Shown: positions 43,672 through 53,802, counted from the first letter of the stretch. The stretch is 64,000 nucleotides of DNA from Mucilaginibacter sp. OK283 (GCF_900110415.1 NZ_FODR01000002.1:62001-126000); one strand, 5' to 3'. Notes: a model not told the origin generated them from the sequence alone. Program-made: numbers and translations.

Positions 43672-43815
43672 GACTCACCCCGGCTACGCTGCGCTGGCCG
43701 ACCCTCTCTCCGCTTCGCGCAAAGAGGGTTGAGGAAAGAAAAAACAATCTTTTCGCCCCTCTATGCGGCGCAGCCGGAGAGAGGGTGGTCGGGCGTAGCC
43801 TCGACCGGGTGAGTC
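43672..43815. repeat. Palindromic element type B (copy 4)
   Basis: Starts GACTCACCCCGG and ends CCGGGTGAGTC, with GACCCTCTCTCCG / GGAGAGAGGGTGG arms. It lies between the susD terminator and GH89 of locus 2. Confidence 0.75.
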
Positions 43816-43949
43816 GTAGCCGGCGTTCGAGCAAATGTTTATGACATAAATTTCAAATAACTCGTAAGTAGGTAAAAAAGTAATAACGTAAATTAAAAGT
43901 TAAAGCCCTCTTTAACATTTCTATCTTATCAAATTTAAACAGGCTCTAT

Positions 43950-46169
43950 ATGTTGTTAAGCAAATTTTTTTCAGTACGTTTTTTTGCCCTGCTTGTTATT
44001 TTAACCTATACCGGAAGTGTTGCAAATGCCCAGGTTAACAAGAATGCATCATATGCGTTAATTGGCCGCGTTATACCCAAAGCAGCAGCACATTTTAAAG
44101 TAGAAGAAATCCCGGCGATAAATGGCAAAGATGCGTTTGAAATAGAAAGCATTAACAACAAAATTGTATTAAGGGGTAATAACGGTGTCGCGATAGCATC
44201 GGCATTATATTATTATTTAACCGAATACTGCCACTGCCAGGTAACCTGGAATGGCACCAATTTAAACCTGCCCGCAAAATTACCCGCGGTAACCACTAAA
44301 ATTCGTAAAAACACACCCTACCAATACCGGTACTACTTAAACTATTGCACGTACAACTATAGTATGAGCTGGTGGGATTGGAAACGATGGGAGAAAGAAA
44401 TTGACTGGATGGCTTTGCATGGCATTGATATGCCGCTAGCACTAACCGGGCAGGAGTATACCTGGTACCAGGTTTATAAGGATATGGGGTTTACAGATAA
44501 TGATTTGAAGTCATTTTTCTGCGGCCCGGCTTATTTTTCATGGTTTTGGATGGGCAACCTGGATGGCTGGGGCGGCCCGCTGCCGGTAAGCTGGATGACA
44601 AACCACCGCGATTTGCAGCAAAAAATATTAAAGCGCGAAAGAGCGCTTGGCATGAAGCCCGTTTTACAATCATTTACCGGCCATGTACCCGCCGCGTTTA
44701 TGACACGCTTCCCCAAATCAAAACTGAAAAAGACTAACTGGAACAATGGTTTTGGCGATACCTATATATTGGACACCCACGACCCAATGTTTGACTTAAT
44801 TGGCCGTAAGTTTTTAGAAACCCAAACCCGCTTATACGGCACCGATCATCTATACTCGGCCGATACCTTTAATGAAAATGAGCCGCCAACGGACGATCCT
44901 GCTTATTTATCGGCTCTAAGTTCAAGGGTTTACCAGGCCATGAGCAGCGCCGACCCGAAAGCCGTATGGGTAATGCAGGGCTGGCTTTTTTACAGCGACC
45001 GCAAATTCTGGAAAACGCCGCAGATAAAAGCTTTGCTTCAAGCCGTGCCCAACGATCATATGATTATGCTTGATTTGGCAACCGAGATTGAACCCGTTTG
45101 GAAGCGTACCGAAGCCTATTACGGCAAGCCCTGGATCTGGAACATGCTGCATAATTTTGGCGGCAATATCGGGATGTTCGGCAGGATAGAAGGTGTGGCA
45201 AGCGGTCCCGCCTTGGCACTTAAAGATACCGCATCGGGCAAACTGGCAGGCATTGGCCTTACCATGGAAGGCATTGAACAAAACCCCGTGTTGTACGAAT
45301 TAATGACCAGCAACACCTGGCAAAGCGAACCCATTAACCTGGATAACTGGCTTCGGTCATACATTTTAAACCGCTACGGAAGTGTAAACGAACATACAAT
45401 CAAAGCATGGCAGGTATTAAAAGAAACCGTTTATAACGGTAAAGACATCCGCGATGCCTCGGAGTCGATCATAACAGGCAGGCCAACGTTTGATTCGGCA
45501 GCAGTGTGGACGAGGACTAAGCTAAATTATCAGCGTAAAGGCTTACTACCCGCCTGGGACGAATTGATGAAAGCAATACCTGCAAACAGGAAGAGCGATG
45601 GTTTTCAATATGACCTGGTTGATTTATCGAGACAGGTGTTGGCAAACTATGCCCGGCCATTGCAGCAAAAATGGGCAAAGGCTTACGAGGATAAAAACAT
45701 AACCGACTTTGATAAATACAGCAGTCAGTATCTTCAGTTAATAACCGATATGGATGCGCTTTTGGCAACACGTAAAGATTTTTTATTAGGCCCCTGGCTT
45801 GCCGATGCCCGTAAGTGCGGAACTACCCTGGCCGAAAAGGCAATTTATGAACGGAATGCCCGCAACCTGGTTACCCTTTGGGGCGACGAAAAAAGCCCGC
45901 TTCATGAATACTCCTGCCGCCAATGGAGCGGCTTGTTAAATGGCTTTTATAAGGTGAGATGGCAAAAGTTTTTTACGGAAGCTAAAACTGCGTTGAAAGC
46001 CGGAAAGCCAATAGATGCATCGGCATTTGATAAAACTATAAGCGCCTGGGAATGGAACTGGGTAAATATGCAAAAGCCCTACCCGGTAACCACAAAGGGC
46101 AGCAGCATATTGCTGTCCCAGCAACTATATAAAAAGTACCGCACCAAAATAGGGGCAGACTTAAAATAA
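43950..46169 (+). CDS. Alpha-N-acetylglucosaminidase, GH89 (NAGLU homologue), locus 2, 739 aa
   Basis: A close paralogue of the GH89 in locus 1 (same length and the same blocks TPYQYRYYLNYCTYNYSMSW, DWMALHGIDMPLALTG, GPAYFSWFWMGN, SFTGHVPAAF). The candidate catalytic Glu residues are retained in ADTFNENEPP and TMEGIEQNP. The Sec signal ends SVANAQ. It is followed after 18 bases by an HGSNAT-like gene and then by GH92, so locus 2 repeats the order of locus 1 without the GH35 gene. Whether both hit the same bond is not known. Confidence 0.9.
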   Translation: MLLSKFFSVRFFALLVILTYTGSVANAQVNKNASYALIGRVIPKAAAHFKVEEIPAINGKDAFEIESINNKIVLRGNNGVAIASALYYYLTEYCHCQVTWNGTNLNLPAKLPAVTTKIRKNTPYQYRYYLNYCTYNYSMSWWDWKRWEKEIDWMALHGIDMPLALTGQEYTWYQVYKDMGFTDNDLKSFFCGPAYFSWFWMGNLDGWGGPLPVSWMTNHRDLQQKILKRERALGMKPVLQSFTGHVPAAFMTRFPKSKLKKTNWNNGFGDTYILDTHDPMFDLIGRKFLETQTRLYGTDHLYSADTFNENEPPTDDPAYLSALSSRVYQAMSSADPKAVWVMQGWLFYSDRKFWKTPQIKALLQAVPNDHMIMLDLATEIEPVWKRTEAYYGKPWIWNMLHNFGGNIGMFGRIEGVASGPALALKDTASGKLAGIGLTMEGIEQNPVLYELMTSNTWQSEPINLDNWLRSYILNRYGSVNEHTIKAWQVLKETVYNGKDIRDASESIITGRPTFDSAAVWTRTKLNYQRKGLLPAWDELMKAIPANRKSDGFQYDLVDLSRQVLANYARPLQQKWAKAYEDKNITDFDKYSSQYLQLITDMDALLATRKDFLLGPWLADARKCGTTLAEKAIYERNARNLVTLWGDEKSPLHEYSCRQWSGLLNGFYKVRWQKFFTEAKTALKAGKPIDASAFDKTISAWEWNWVNMQKPYPVTTKGSSILLSQQLYKKYRTKIGADLK

Positions 46170-46187
46170 CATTAATATTTAAGGCAT

Positions 46188-47387
46188 ATGGCCAATGCAC
46201 CAATTGTATCTGATCCTTTAATAAATACCGGCAACGGTAAAAACGCGCCTGTAAAGTTACCCCGCTTACTATCGTTAGATGCGCTGCGTGGCTTTGATAT
46301 GTTTTGGATAATGAGTGGCGAAGGGGTGATTCACGCCCTGGCGAAAGCAACCAACTGGCCGGTTTTACTGTGGATGTCGGGCCAGTTACACCATACCGAT
46401 TGGAATGGGATTACATTTTATGATATGATCTTCCCGCTGTTTTTGTTTATAGCCGGTGTGTCTATGCCGTACTCTATGCACAATAAAATGATGAAGGCCG
46501 GTGTGAGTGATGCGCAGTTTTTGCCTAAAGCCGATAAACGGAGCATCTATTTATCCATGCTCCGCCGTACCGTGATACTGCTTTTTTTAGGGCTGATTGT
46601 TAACGGCCTTTTCAAGTGGAACGGTTACGAGCAAACGCGCTTTGCAAGCGTGTTGGGGCGCATTGGCCTGGCCTGGTTTTTTGCAGGCCTCATTTATTTG
46701 AATTTTAATACCCGGCAGCAACTTGTTTGGTTTGCGGTGTTACTGTTAGGCTATTGGACTGCTATGATGCTTATTCCGGTGTCGGGTTATGGCGCAGGGG
46801 TTTTAACCATGAATGGCAGCCTGGAATCATATGTCGATCGTTTACTACTTCCCGGCCGGTTACATGATAAAGTACATGATCCCGAAGGGGTGTTATCAAC
46901 CATCCCGGCAATTGGCACAGCCATGCTGGGCATCTTTGCCGGTCAGTTTTTAAAATACCAGTCGGTAAAATGGCCCATGTGGAAAAAGGGCGTGGCTTTG
47001 TTTGTGGCCGGACTGATACTAATTGCCATCGGCTCCGTATGGAATTTAACCTTCCCTATCAATAAACGCCTCTGGACAAGCTCATTTGTTTTGTTTGTGG
47101 GTGGATGGAGCCTGGTTTTCCTGTCGGTATTTTATCTGATTATCGATGTGGCGGGCTATCGCAAATGGGCATTCCCGTTTGTGCTTATCGGCGTAAATTC
47201 AATCCTTATTTATCTTGCATCCGAAGGCATGATCGATTTTCAGCATACCGCCCATTACTTTTTTGGCGGACTGATCCAGTACGTATCGCCACTGTGGCAA
47301 GCGGTATGGCAAGCCATAAGCATAGTGATTGTGCAGCTTGCGTTGCTTTATTTTTTATATCGAAATAAAATATTTTTGAAAATATAA
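46188..47387 (+). CDS. HGSNAT-like membrane acetyltransferase, locus 2, 399 aa
   Basis: A polytopic inner-membrane protein related to, but quite different in sequence from, the locus 1 homologue. Its 25-residue cytoplasmic head leads to the family signature LSLDALRGFDMFWIM, and HHTDWNGITFYDMIFPLFLF holds the His of the HA-W-G-like motif that accepts acetyl in the human enzyme. About ten helices follow, ending FLKI. Only 18 bases separate it from GH89, so they are one transcript. By homology it acetylates a terminal glucosamine before GH89 acts; the real substrate is open. Confidence 0.78.
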   Translation: MANAPIVSDPLINTGNGKNAPVKLPRLLSLDALRGFDMFWIMSGEGVIHALAKATNWPVLLWMSGQLHHTDWNGITFYDMIFPLFLFIAGVSMPYSMHNKMMKAGVSDAQFLPKADKRSIYLSMLRRTVILLFLGLIVNGLFKWNGYEQTRFASVLGRIGLAWFFAGLIYLNFNTRQQLVWFAVLLLGYWTAMMLIPVSGYGAGVLTMNGSLESYVDRLLLPGRLHDKVHDPEGVLSTIPAIGTAMLGIFAGQFLKYQSVKWPMWKKGVALFVAGLILIAIGSVWNLTFPINKRLWTSSFVLFVGGWSLVFLSVFYLIIDVAGYRKWAFPFVLIGVNSILIYLASEGMIDFQHTAHYFFGGLIQYVSPLWQAVWQAISIVIVQLALLYFLYRNKIFLKI

Positions 47388-47464
47388 TGACATCAAAAAA
47401 AAGTCTCCCCTACCGGGCTACTTTATGTACACATCTTTTGGAAACGTACCAATAATAAAAAAAA

Positions 47465-47596
47465 TGTCATTTCGAACGAACCGGGGAGGGCTTTGAGTGT
47501 TGGCGTGAGGAGAAATCTTCTGCAACATGCTTGCAAATTTGCATGGTTGAATGTATGACGTACAGGATTTCTCCTCGTACCTCGTTCGAAATGACA
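47465..47596. repeat. Palindromic element type A (copy 3)
   Basis: TGTCATTTCGAACGA opens and TCGTTCGAAATGACA closes it, with GAGGAGAAATC / GATTTCTCCTC arms. It lies in the HGSNAT-GH92 gap of locus 2, about 65 bases before the GH92 start. Confidence 0.8.
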
Positions 47597-47660
47597 TTTT
47601 CTTTTGTTTTAAAGATGTGTACACACGGTAGCCTACCGGGGGAGATTTAGAGGGGGCTAT

Positions 47661-49946
47661 ATGATACTATTTAAAGCGCTACGTTTATATTTTACTTTTT
47701 TGCTGCTGGCTATTTCGGCATCTGCATTTGCGCAGGATGTTGTTAAATATGTACAACCATTGGCCGGTACCGCTGTTGCCACAACAGCATCGGCAATAAA
47801 GCACGGTTCGGGCTATGCCGCATCACAGGCCAATACCATCCCCGCGGTAACTACCCCTTTCGCAATGACGCAGTGGACGCCGGAAACCCAGGCAACTGAA
47901 AATAAGTGTGTACCACCGTATCTTTATAAAGATAGCCTGTTTTACGGTCTGCGCGGCTCGCATTGGTTAAGTGGTTCATGTACGCAGGATTACGGCAGCT
48001 TTACCATTATGCCCATAACCGGGAAATTAAAAACCAACAATTACCAAACCTCATTTAAACACACCGATGAGCTGTTAACCCCCTATTTATACCAGGTTAA
48101 TTTAGCTGAATATAACGTTCATGCCGCCGTAACCGCTACCCCACGCTGTGGGATAATGCAGTTTACGATGGATAACGCAGATAGCCTTTATTTACTGATT
48201 ACTCCCAACAGCGACAGGCACGAAGGCTATGTACAGGTGGATGCCCAACGCGGAGAAATATGCGGTTATAATCCGGCGCATCGCATTTACCAGGGATGGG
48301 GTAAAAGCGCCGGTTTTAACGGCTTTTTTGTAATCCGTTTTGAAAAACAGGCCAATCGCGCGGGGACTTTTACCGGGGAGAAGATTTTATCGGCCACAAG
48401 CCTTAAAGACATGCCAGGTTTAGGCGCATTTGCTGGTTTTAAAATGGACAAAGGCGAAAAGCTGGTGATCCGGATAGGTACCTCATTTACCAGCCTGGAT
48501 GGCGCCCGTAAAAATTTACAGGCCGAAATGCCCGGGTTTGATTTTGACAAAGCAGTTGTAACCTGTAAGGAGGTTTGGCAAAAAGCCTTAAGTCAAATTA
48601 GCGTTGCTACCGATAACCTGAAGGATAAAAATATTTTTTACACGGCCTATTACCATACCATGCAGCAGCCCCGGTTGTTTAGCGATGTGGATGGCAGCTA
48701 CCCTATGTTTGCTACCGGCTATAAAAACGCAAAGTTGGCAAAGGGCAATTACTACGATGATTTTTCGATGTGGGATATTTATCGCGCCGAAATTCCCCTG
48801 TATGAAATACTGAAGCCCGCTTTTGTAAATGACCTGGTACGGTCGCTGATCATCAAAGGCAGGCAGGGGGGCTGGATGCCTATATTCCCTTGCTGGAACA
48901 ATTATACATCAGAAATGATAGGCGATCACACAGCCTCGGTTATCAGCTCCGCGTATCTTAAGGGCATCCGCGATTATGATGCAAACGAAGCATATGGTTT
49001 ATTGCGGCACAACGCATTTGATATACCGGCCAATAAAGCTGATTATGTAGAAGGCAAAGGCCGCCGGGCCCTGGATAGCTATTTAAAATATCACTATATA
49101 CCGCTGGAAGATAGCGTGCCCGATGCCTTCCATAAAAAAGAGCAGGTTAGCCGTACGATGGAGTATGCTTATGACGATTATGCCTTATCGCAATTCGCCC
49201 GGAAATTAGGTAAAACAGCAGATTATAAATCATTGACCAGGCGGGCAGGCTACTATAAAAACGTATTTGACCCGGCAACAGGCATGGTACGGGGCCGCTA
49301 CGCCAATGGCAATTGGATAACGGATTACAACCCCGACAAAAAAGAAAGCTATATTACCGAGGGCACGCCCCGCCAATACACATTTTACGCACCCCAGGAT
49401 ATTCCGGGTCTTTCAAAACTAATGGGCGGTCCTGCCAAACTGGAGTCGGCTTTGGATAGCTTGTTTTTGAAAAAAGAATACTGGCACGGCAATGAGCCGG
49501 GGCACCAGATTCCGTTTATGTACAATTATACCCCTGCTCCCTGGAAGTCCCAACAGGAGGTTCGGGAGATACTTACAACGGAGTACAGCGATGGTCCGGG
49601 TGGTTTGGGAGGTAATGACGACGCGGGGCAGATGTCGGCCTGGTATATGTTTGCATCTATGGGTTTTTATCCGGTAAACCCGGTATCGGGCCAATTTGTA
49701 TTATGTTCGCCAATTTTTGATAAAATAATATTGAAGCTGCCCAACGGGAAAAGCGTAACCATAACCTGCCACAAGAAAAGTAAAAATTCAGCACACATTT
49801 ACCAGGTTAAGCGGAACGGGAAGCTAAGCTTGAGTAATTATATCAGCTATAAAGAGATCATGAACGGCGGCAGCCTGGAATTTTTTATGCAGGATAACCC
49901 GGACGCTAAATGGGCGACACAACCTCAATATCAGCCTGGCCGGTAA
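47661..49946 (+). CDS. Alpha-mannosidase-like enzyme, GH92, locus 2, 761 aa
   Basis: Secreted GH92 enzyme with a clean Sec signal (MILFKALRLYFTFLLLAIS...FAQ). Core blocks match the locus 1 paralogue: GSHWLSGSC, SMEYAYDDYALSQFARK-like stretch, and GGLGGNDDAGQMSAWYMFASMGFYP with the active-site aspartates. It has the GH92 core alone and lacks the Ig- and LamG-like tail of its paralogue. It is the third member of the repeated GH89-HGSNAT-GH92 set. No repeat element lies inside this gene. Confidence 0.87.
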   Translation: MILFKALRLYFTFLLLAISASAFAQDVVKYVQPLAGTAVATTASAIKHGSGYAASQANTIPAVTTPFAMTQWTPETQATENKCVPPYLYKDSLFYGLRGSHWLSGSCTQDYGSFTIMPITGKLKTNNYQTSFKHTDELLTPYLYQVNLAEYNVHAAVTATPRCGIMQFTMDNADSLYLLITPNSDRHEGYVQVDAQRGEICGYNPAHRIYQGWGKSAGFNGFFVIRFEKQANRAGTFTGEKILSATSLKDMPGLGAFAGFKMDKGEKLVIRIGTSFTSLDGARKNLQAEMPGFDFDKAVVTCKEVWQKALSQISVATDNLKDKNIFYTAYYHTMQQPRLFSDVDGSYPMFATGYKNAKLAKGNYYDDFSMWDIYRAEIPLYEILKPAFVNDLVRSLIIKGRQGGWMPIFPCWNNYTSEMIGDHTASVISSAYLKGIRDYDANEAYGLLRHNAFDIPANKADYVEGKGRRALDSYLKYHYIPLEDSVPDAFHKKEQVSRTMEYAYDDYALSQFARKLGKTADYKSLTRRAGYYKNVFDPATGMVRGRYANGNWITDYNPDKKESYITEGTPRQYTFYAPQDIPGLSKLMGGPAKLESALDSLFLKKEYWHGNEPGHQIPFMYNYTPAPWKSQQEVREILTTEYSDGPGGLGGNDDAGQMSAWYMFASMGFYPVNPVSGQFVLCSPIFDKIILKLPNGKSVTITCHKKSKNSAHIYQVKRNGKLSLSNYISYKEIMNGGSLEFFMQDNPDAKWATQPQYQPGR

Positions 49947-50081
49947 AACTTGAATAAGGGTAAGTCAAATAAAAATAGACAGCGACCTTATCCACCAATA
50001 AAAAGGGCAAATTGCGTTTAAGATTTCATGATCAACTATATTGTGCTATATAGGCATCAATGGTATCAAGTTATTAGATTT

Positions 50082-50144
50082 TTCGCGCAAAGTCGCAAAA
50101 GAAAAATAAGCAAATCACTTTGCGTCTCTGCATCGTTGCGCGAA
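50082..50144. repeat. Short inverted repeat element (TTCGCGCAA type)
   Basis: TTCGCGCAA (50082-50090) and TTGCGCGAA (50136-50144) pair exactly and enclose CGCAAAAG / CTTTGCG. The word family is common between Bacteroidota genes. Around it (49947-50310) no gene was seen. Confidence 0.55.
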
Positions 50145-50310
50145 TTAAATCTTATAAATTTAAAACGCGATTTCCTACACAGCTAATAAGTTTTGGCTTA
50201 ATGCCGCCAAGCTAAATTATGCAACAACTTTATTCTTCAATAAAAAGGGCTCTATGATGGTTTGTATGGTTGTTCGATTTCAATTAGCTTTTACATAATT
50301 ATTTCTAAGG

Positions 50311-50547
50311 GCCATCGGCCCGACACATATTGTAGCCACGGGTTTCAACCCGTGGATGATTGGCCAAAGGACAGCGAGAGTGCAATCGGCACGGCCGATA
50401 TTTTGGGGTAAATCCACGTATTTCAATTTTGCTCAAACGATATACACGCATTGCTCATATGGGTCGAACCTACGGCTCTCAATCGTTTTCTTCGTTTCTG
50501 TCCCCGGGTTAAAACCCGGGGCTACAAGATTGGCCGAGGCTATGCCT
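50311..50547. repeat. Double-hairpin intergenic element
   Basis: Two strong palindromes, CCACGGGTTTCAACCCGTGG (50336-50355) and CCCCGGGTTAAAACCCGGGG (50502-50521), are placed back to back in inverted order with TTGTAGCC / GGCTACAA and GGCCATCGGCC / GGCCGAGGC flanks. The stretch to the GH78 start (50548-51081) has no convincing gene; open frames at 50356-50610 and 50685-51002 follow the repeats or lack any motif. Confidence 0.7.
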
Positions 50548-51081
50548 CTGATTCGTGTAGAACAAGCCCGGACGTGTCAACAAAGAATATCTTTAGAAAC
50601 TAATCAGTAACCGCATCTGTGTTACCTATACAATCCGACTTAAAATAATAAAAGGGATACCCGATTTTTGAATTGCTCTAAAATTTACTCCCTGTCGTAC
50701 CGCCTCAAAAGGAGCATCATTACCGAACAGCGAATAGCTATACAAAAGCTCTCTGTCTTGCAGGACAGAAAGGGACGGTTATCATATCTGCTTAATTTAA
50801 TTTTGATTAACCATTTATAATCTATCGAATTGCCAGGTTGGCAACCAATGATAAAATATTGTTGAATACGTATTGTTTCGAGTGATTGTAATTGAATTGT
50901 TTTGGCTTTTAACAACCGGTTATGCCCTTTGTGGCGAGTGAACCAATAAAGCCTGTGATAACCCATTTGCTTCTGAAGGATAAAGATGAAGTTGGAAAAC
51001 AAACTATGCCAGCATGGCCGCTAACCAGGCTATCCCGGTTTTTGATGGTCGACTTTAGACAATAAAAACATTAACCTATAT

Positions 51082-53736
51082 ATGAGAATAACCCTTGCCT
51101 CGGCCTGTTTCTTATTAGTATGCAAAATTGGTACAGCACAGGTAACCGCCACCAATCTTTTAACCGAAGATCAGAAAAATCCCATCAGCATTGATGCCCG
51201 TAGTCCCCGGTTTAGCTGGCAGCTGGTTGCAAATGGCAGCAAGGCCAACAGCCAGGCTGCTTACGAGGTTCAGGTAGATGCTATTGATGCGGAAGGTGGC
51301 AAACCCGTTAGTTTATGGTCAACAGGTAAGGTGTTATCAAGCCAAACGTTGTATGTGCCATACGGAGGCCAAACGTTGCAATCGGGACATAGTTATTCAT
51401 GGAAGGTAAGGACCTGGGATATCAGCGGCAAACAATCCGCCTGGAGCGAACCTGCCTTGTGGACGATGGGGCTATTATCACCGGCCGACTGGCAGGCAAA
51501 ATGGATAGGCCCTTCAACTCCCGATGCAGTGAATGGCCCTGTCCCGTTATTAAGGACGGGGTTTTTGTTAAACAAACAGGTTAGCAAGGCAACCGCCTAT
51601 ATCACATCCCATGGGTTTTATGAGGCTCAAATCAATGGTAAAAAGGTGGGTGATGCCTACCTGACACCCGGGTGGACAAGCTACAACAAAAGGCTGCAAT
51701 ATCAGGCTTATGATGTTAAAGATCTTTTAAAATCGGGCGATAACGCTATTGGAGTGGCGCTTGGCAGTGGCTGGTACCGCAGCCCGCTGGGGCCGTACAA
51801 TCCACGGCCGGATTTTTATGGGAAAACCCTTGCGCTTTTGCTGCAAATTAAAATAGTTTACACCGATGGCACCGAAAAACTGATTGTATCCGACGAAAGC
51901 TGGAAGTCATCAACCGGCGCCCTGCGCTTTGCCGAAATTTACGATGGATGTATCCTGGATACCCGGCTTGCCCGGCAGGGTTGGTCGGAGGCCGGTTTTA
52001 ACGACCGGGATTGGCAGGGTGTAAAAGTACAGACCCTGGATAAAAACAACCTGGTGGCCACCATCAATGAGCCGGTTAGGCAGCATGAAACATTCAAACC
52101 TGTTAAAATCATCACCACTCCCCGCGGCGAAAAAGTGATCGACTTTGGTCAAAACCTGGTAGGTTGGGTAAAAGTTACTGTTCAGGGCCATGCCGGCGAT
52201 TCCATTATGATATCGCACGCCGAGGTATTAGATAAGGCAGGCAATTTTTATACCGAAAACCTGCGCGCTGCCAAAGCGCAAAATATTTACATTTTAAAGG
52301 ATAACAGCAAGCAAACTTTCGAGCCGCAGTTTACGTGGCAGGGTTTCAGGTATATTAAGGTAGCAGGTATTAAAGGCGAACTAAATCCGGCCGATTTTAC
52401 CGGGATAGCCTTATATTCGGATATGAAGGTCACGGGGAGTTTTGCATGCTCAAATCCATCGCTTAACCAATTACAACACAATATTCAATGGGGGCAAAGG
52501 GGCAATTTTTTAGATGTACCTACTGATTGCCCGCAACGCGATGAACGGCTGGGCTGGACGGGGGATGCGCAGGTGTTTTCGCGCACGGCATCGTACAACA
52601 TGAACGTGCACAACTTTTTTACCAAGTGGCTTAAAGATGTGGCAGCCGACCAGTACCCCAGCGGAAGTATCCCCTATATCATCCCCGATGTTTTTACTAA
52701 CGGCAATAATGAAGTTGGCGGCAGTACCGGCTGGGGCGATGTATCAACCATTGTACCGTGGACAGTGTACTCGGCTTATGGTGATAAACAGGTTTTGGAA
52801 AATCAGTACGCGAGTATGAAAGCCTGGGTTAAGTACATTGAAAAGCAAACCAAAAACGACCTTTGGGTTACCGGTAATCATTTCGGCGATTGGCTGTTTT
52901 ACAGTGTGAACAACGACAGGGATGGTACATCTGCCATCACCAATAAATATTTAATAGCCCAATGTTTTTATGCCCATTCAACACAGATTTTACTTAGCAG
53001 CGCCAAAGTCCTGAACAAAAAGGCCGACGAACAATATTATACACAATTATTGCAAAGGATAAAAAATGCCTTTGTAAAGGAATATGTTACACCAAATGGC
53101 TTGATATCATCTGATACACAAACGGCCTACGTGCTGGCGCTTGAGTTTGACATGCTACCTGTAGCCCTAAGGCAACAAGCTGCCGAACGGCTGGTTAAAA
53201 ATATAAAGCAGTATGATTATCACCTTACAACTGGCTTTTTAGGCACCCCATACCTTTGCGATGCCCTAAGCAAGTTTGGTCATGCAGATGTGGCTTACAG
53301 GTTGTTGTTACAGGATACCTATCCATCGTGGTTATACCCTATAAAGGCCGGGGCCACAACCATTTGGGAAAGATGGGATGGCATCAGGACCGATGGCAGC
53401 TTCGAGGAATCGTCTATGAACTCCTACAATCATTACGCTTATGGCGCCATTGGCGATTGGATGTATCAAAACATAGCCGGCATACAGGCGGGAGAGGCCG
53501 GTTATAAAAAAATAATTATTAAGCCAGCTATAGGCGGAGGCCTAACCTGGGCCGAGGGCGGTTACGATTGCCCGTACGGACACATCAGCTGTAAGTGGAA
53601 AATAGAAGGTGGCAAGCTTGATATGTCGGTTACCATCCCACAAAACACAACTGCTGATATTTTTGTGCCCGATGCGTTGGGTAAAACCTATCAAAAAGTT
53701 TCGGTTAAGGGCGGCGATTATCATTTTCAGAGGTAA
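51082..53736 (+). CDS. Alpha-L-rhamnosidase-like enzyme, GH78, 884 aa
   Basis: Removes alpha-L-rhamnose from pectin or other plant glycans. Secreted: the first 20 residues (MRITLASACFLLVCKIGTAQ) are a Sec signal. Beta-sandwich domains come first (PRFSWQLVANG, YVPYGGQTLQSGHSYSWKV), then the (alpha/alpha)6 barrel with the acid Glu in DCPQRDERLGWTGDAQ and a candidate base Glu in TTIWERWDG. The C-terminal domain ends KGGDYHFQR. It stands alone after a repeat-rich gap and has no SusC/D partner, but fits the pectin theme of the GH28 gene. Confidence 0.9.
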   Translation: MRITLASACFLLVCKIGTAQVTATNLLTEDQKNPISIDARSPRFSWQLVANGSKANSQAAYEVQVDAIDAEGGKPVSLWSTGKVLSSQTLYVPYGGQTLQSGHSYSWKVRTWDISGKQSAWSEPALWTMGLLSPADWQAKWIGPSTPDAVNGPVPLLRTGFLLNKQVSKATAYITSHGFYEAQINGKKVGDAYLTPGWTSYNKRLQYQAYDVKDLLKSGDNAIGVALGSGWYRSPLGPYNPRPDFYGKTLALLLQIKIVYTDGTEKLIVSDESWKSSTGALRFAEIYDGCILDTRLARQGWSEAGFNDRDWQGVKVQTLDKNNLVATINEPVRQHETFKPVKIITTPRGEKVIDFGQNLVGWVKVTVQGHAGDSIMISHAEVLDKAGNFYTENLRAAKAQNIYILKDNSKQTFEPQFTWQGFRYIKVAGIKGELNPADFTGIALYSDMKVTGSFACSNPSLNQLQHNIQWGQRGNFLDVPTDCPQRDERLGWTGDAQVFSRTASYNMNVHNFFTKWLKDVAADQYPSGSIPYIIPDVFTNGNNEVGGSTGWGDVSTIVPWTVYSAYGDKQVLENQYASMKAWVKYIEKQTKNDLWVTGNHFGDWLFYSVNNDRDGTSAITNKYLIAQCFYAHSTQILLSSAKVLNKKADEQYYTQLLQRIKNAFVKEYVTPNGLISSDTQTAYVLALEFDMLPVALRQQAAERLVKNIKQYDYHLTTGFLGTPYLCDALSKFGHADVAYRLLLQDTYPSWLYPIKAGATTIWERWDGIRTDGSFEESSMNSYNHYAYGAIGDWMYQNIAGIQAGEAGYKKIIIKPAIGGGLTWAEGGYDCPYGHISCKWKIEGGKLDMSVTIPQNTTADIFVPDALGKTYQKVSVKGGDYHFQR

Positions 53737-53802
53737 GTGAATATTTTTTTTATCAAAAAGGATATATAAAAGGATGGTAATGGAGGTGATTACTTGCCTC
53801 CT

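Noticed and set aside
50685..51002. Minus-strand frame of 105 codons
   Set aside because: Amino-acid composition is not protein-like, there is no known motif, and it lies in a repeat-rich gap.
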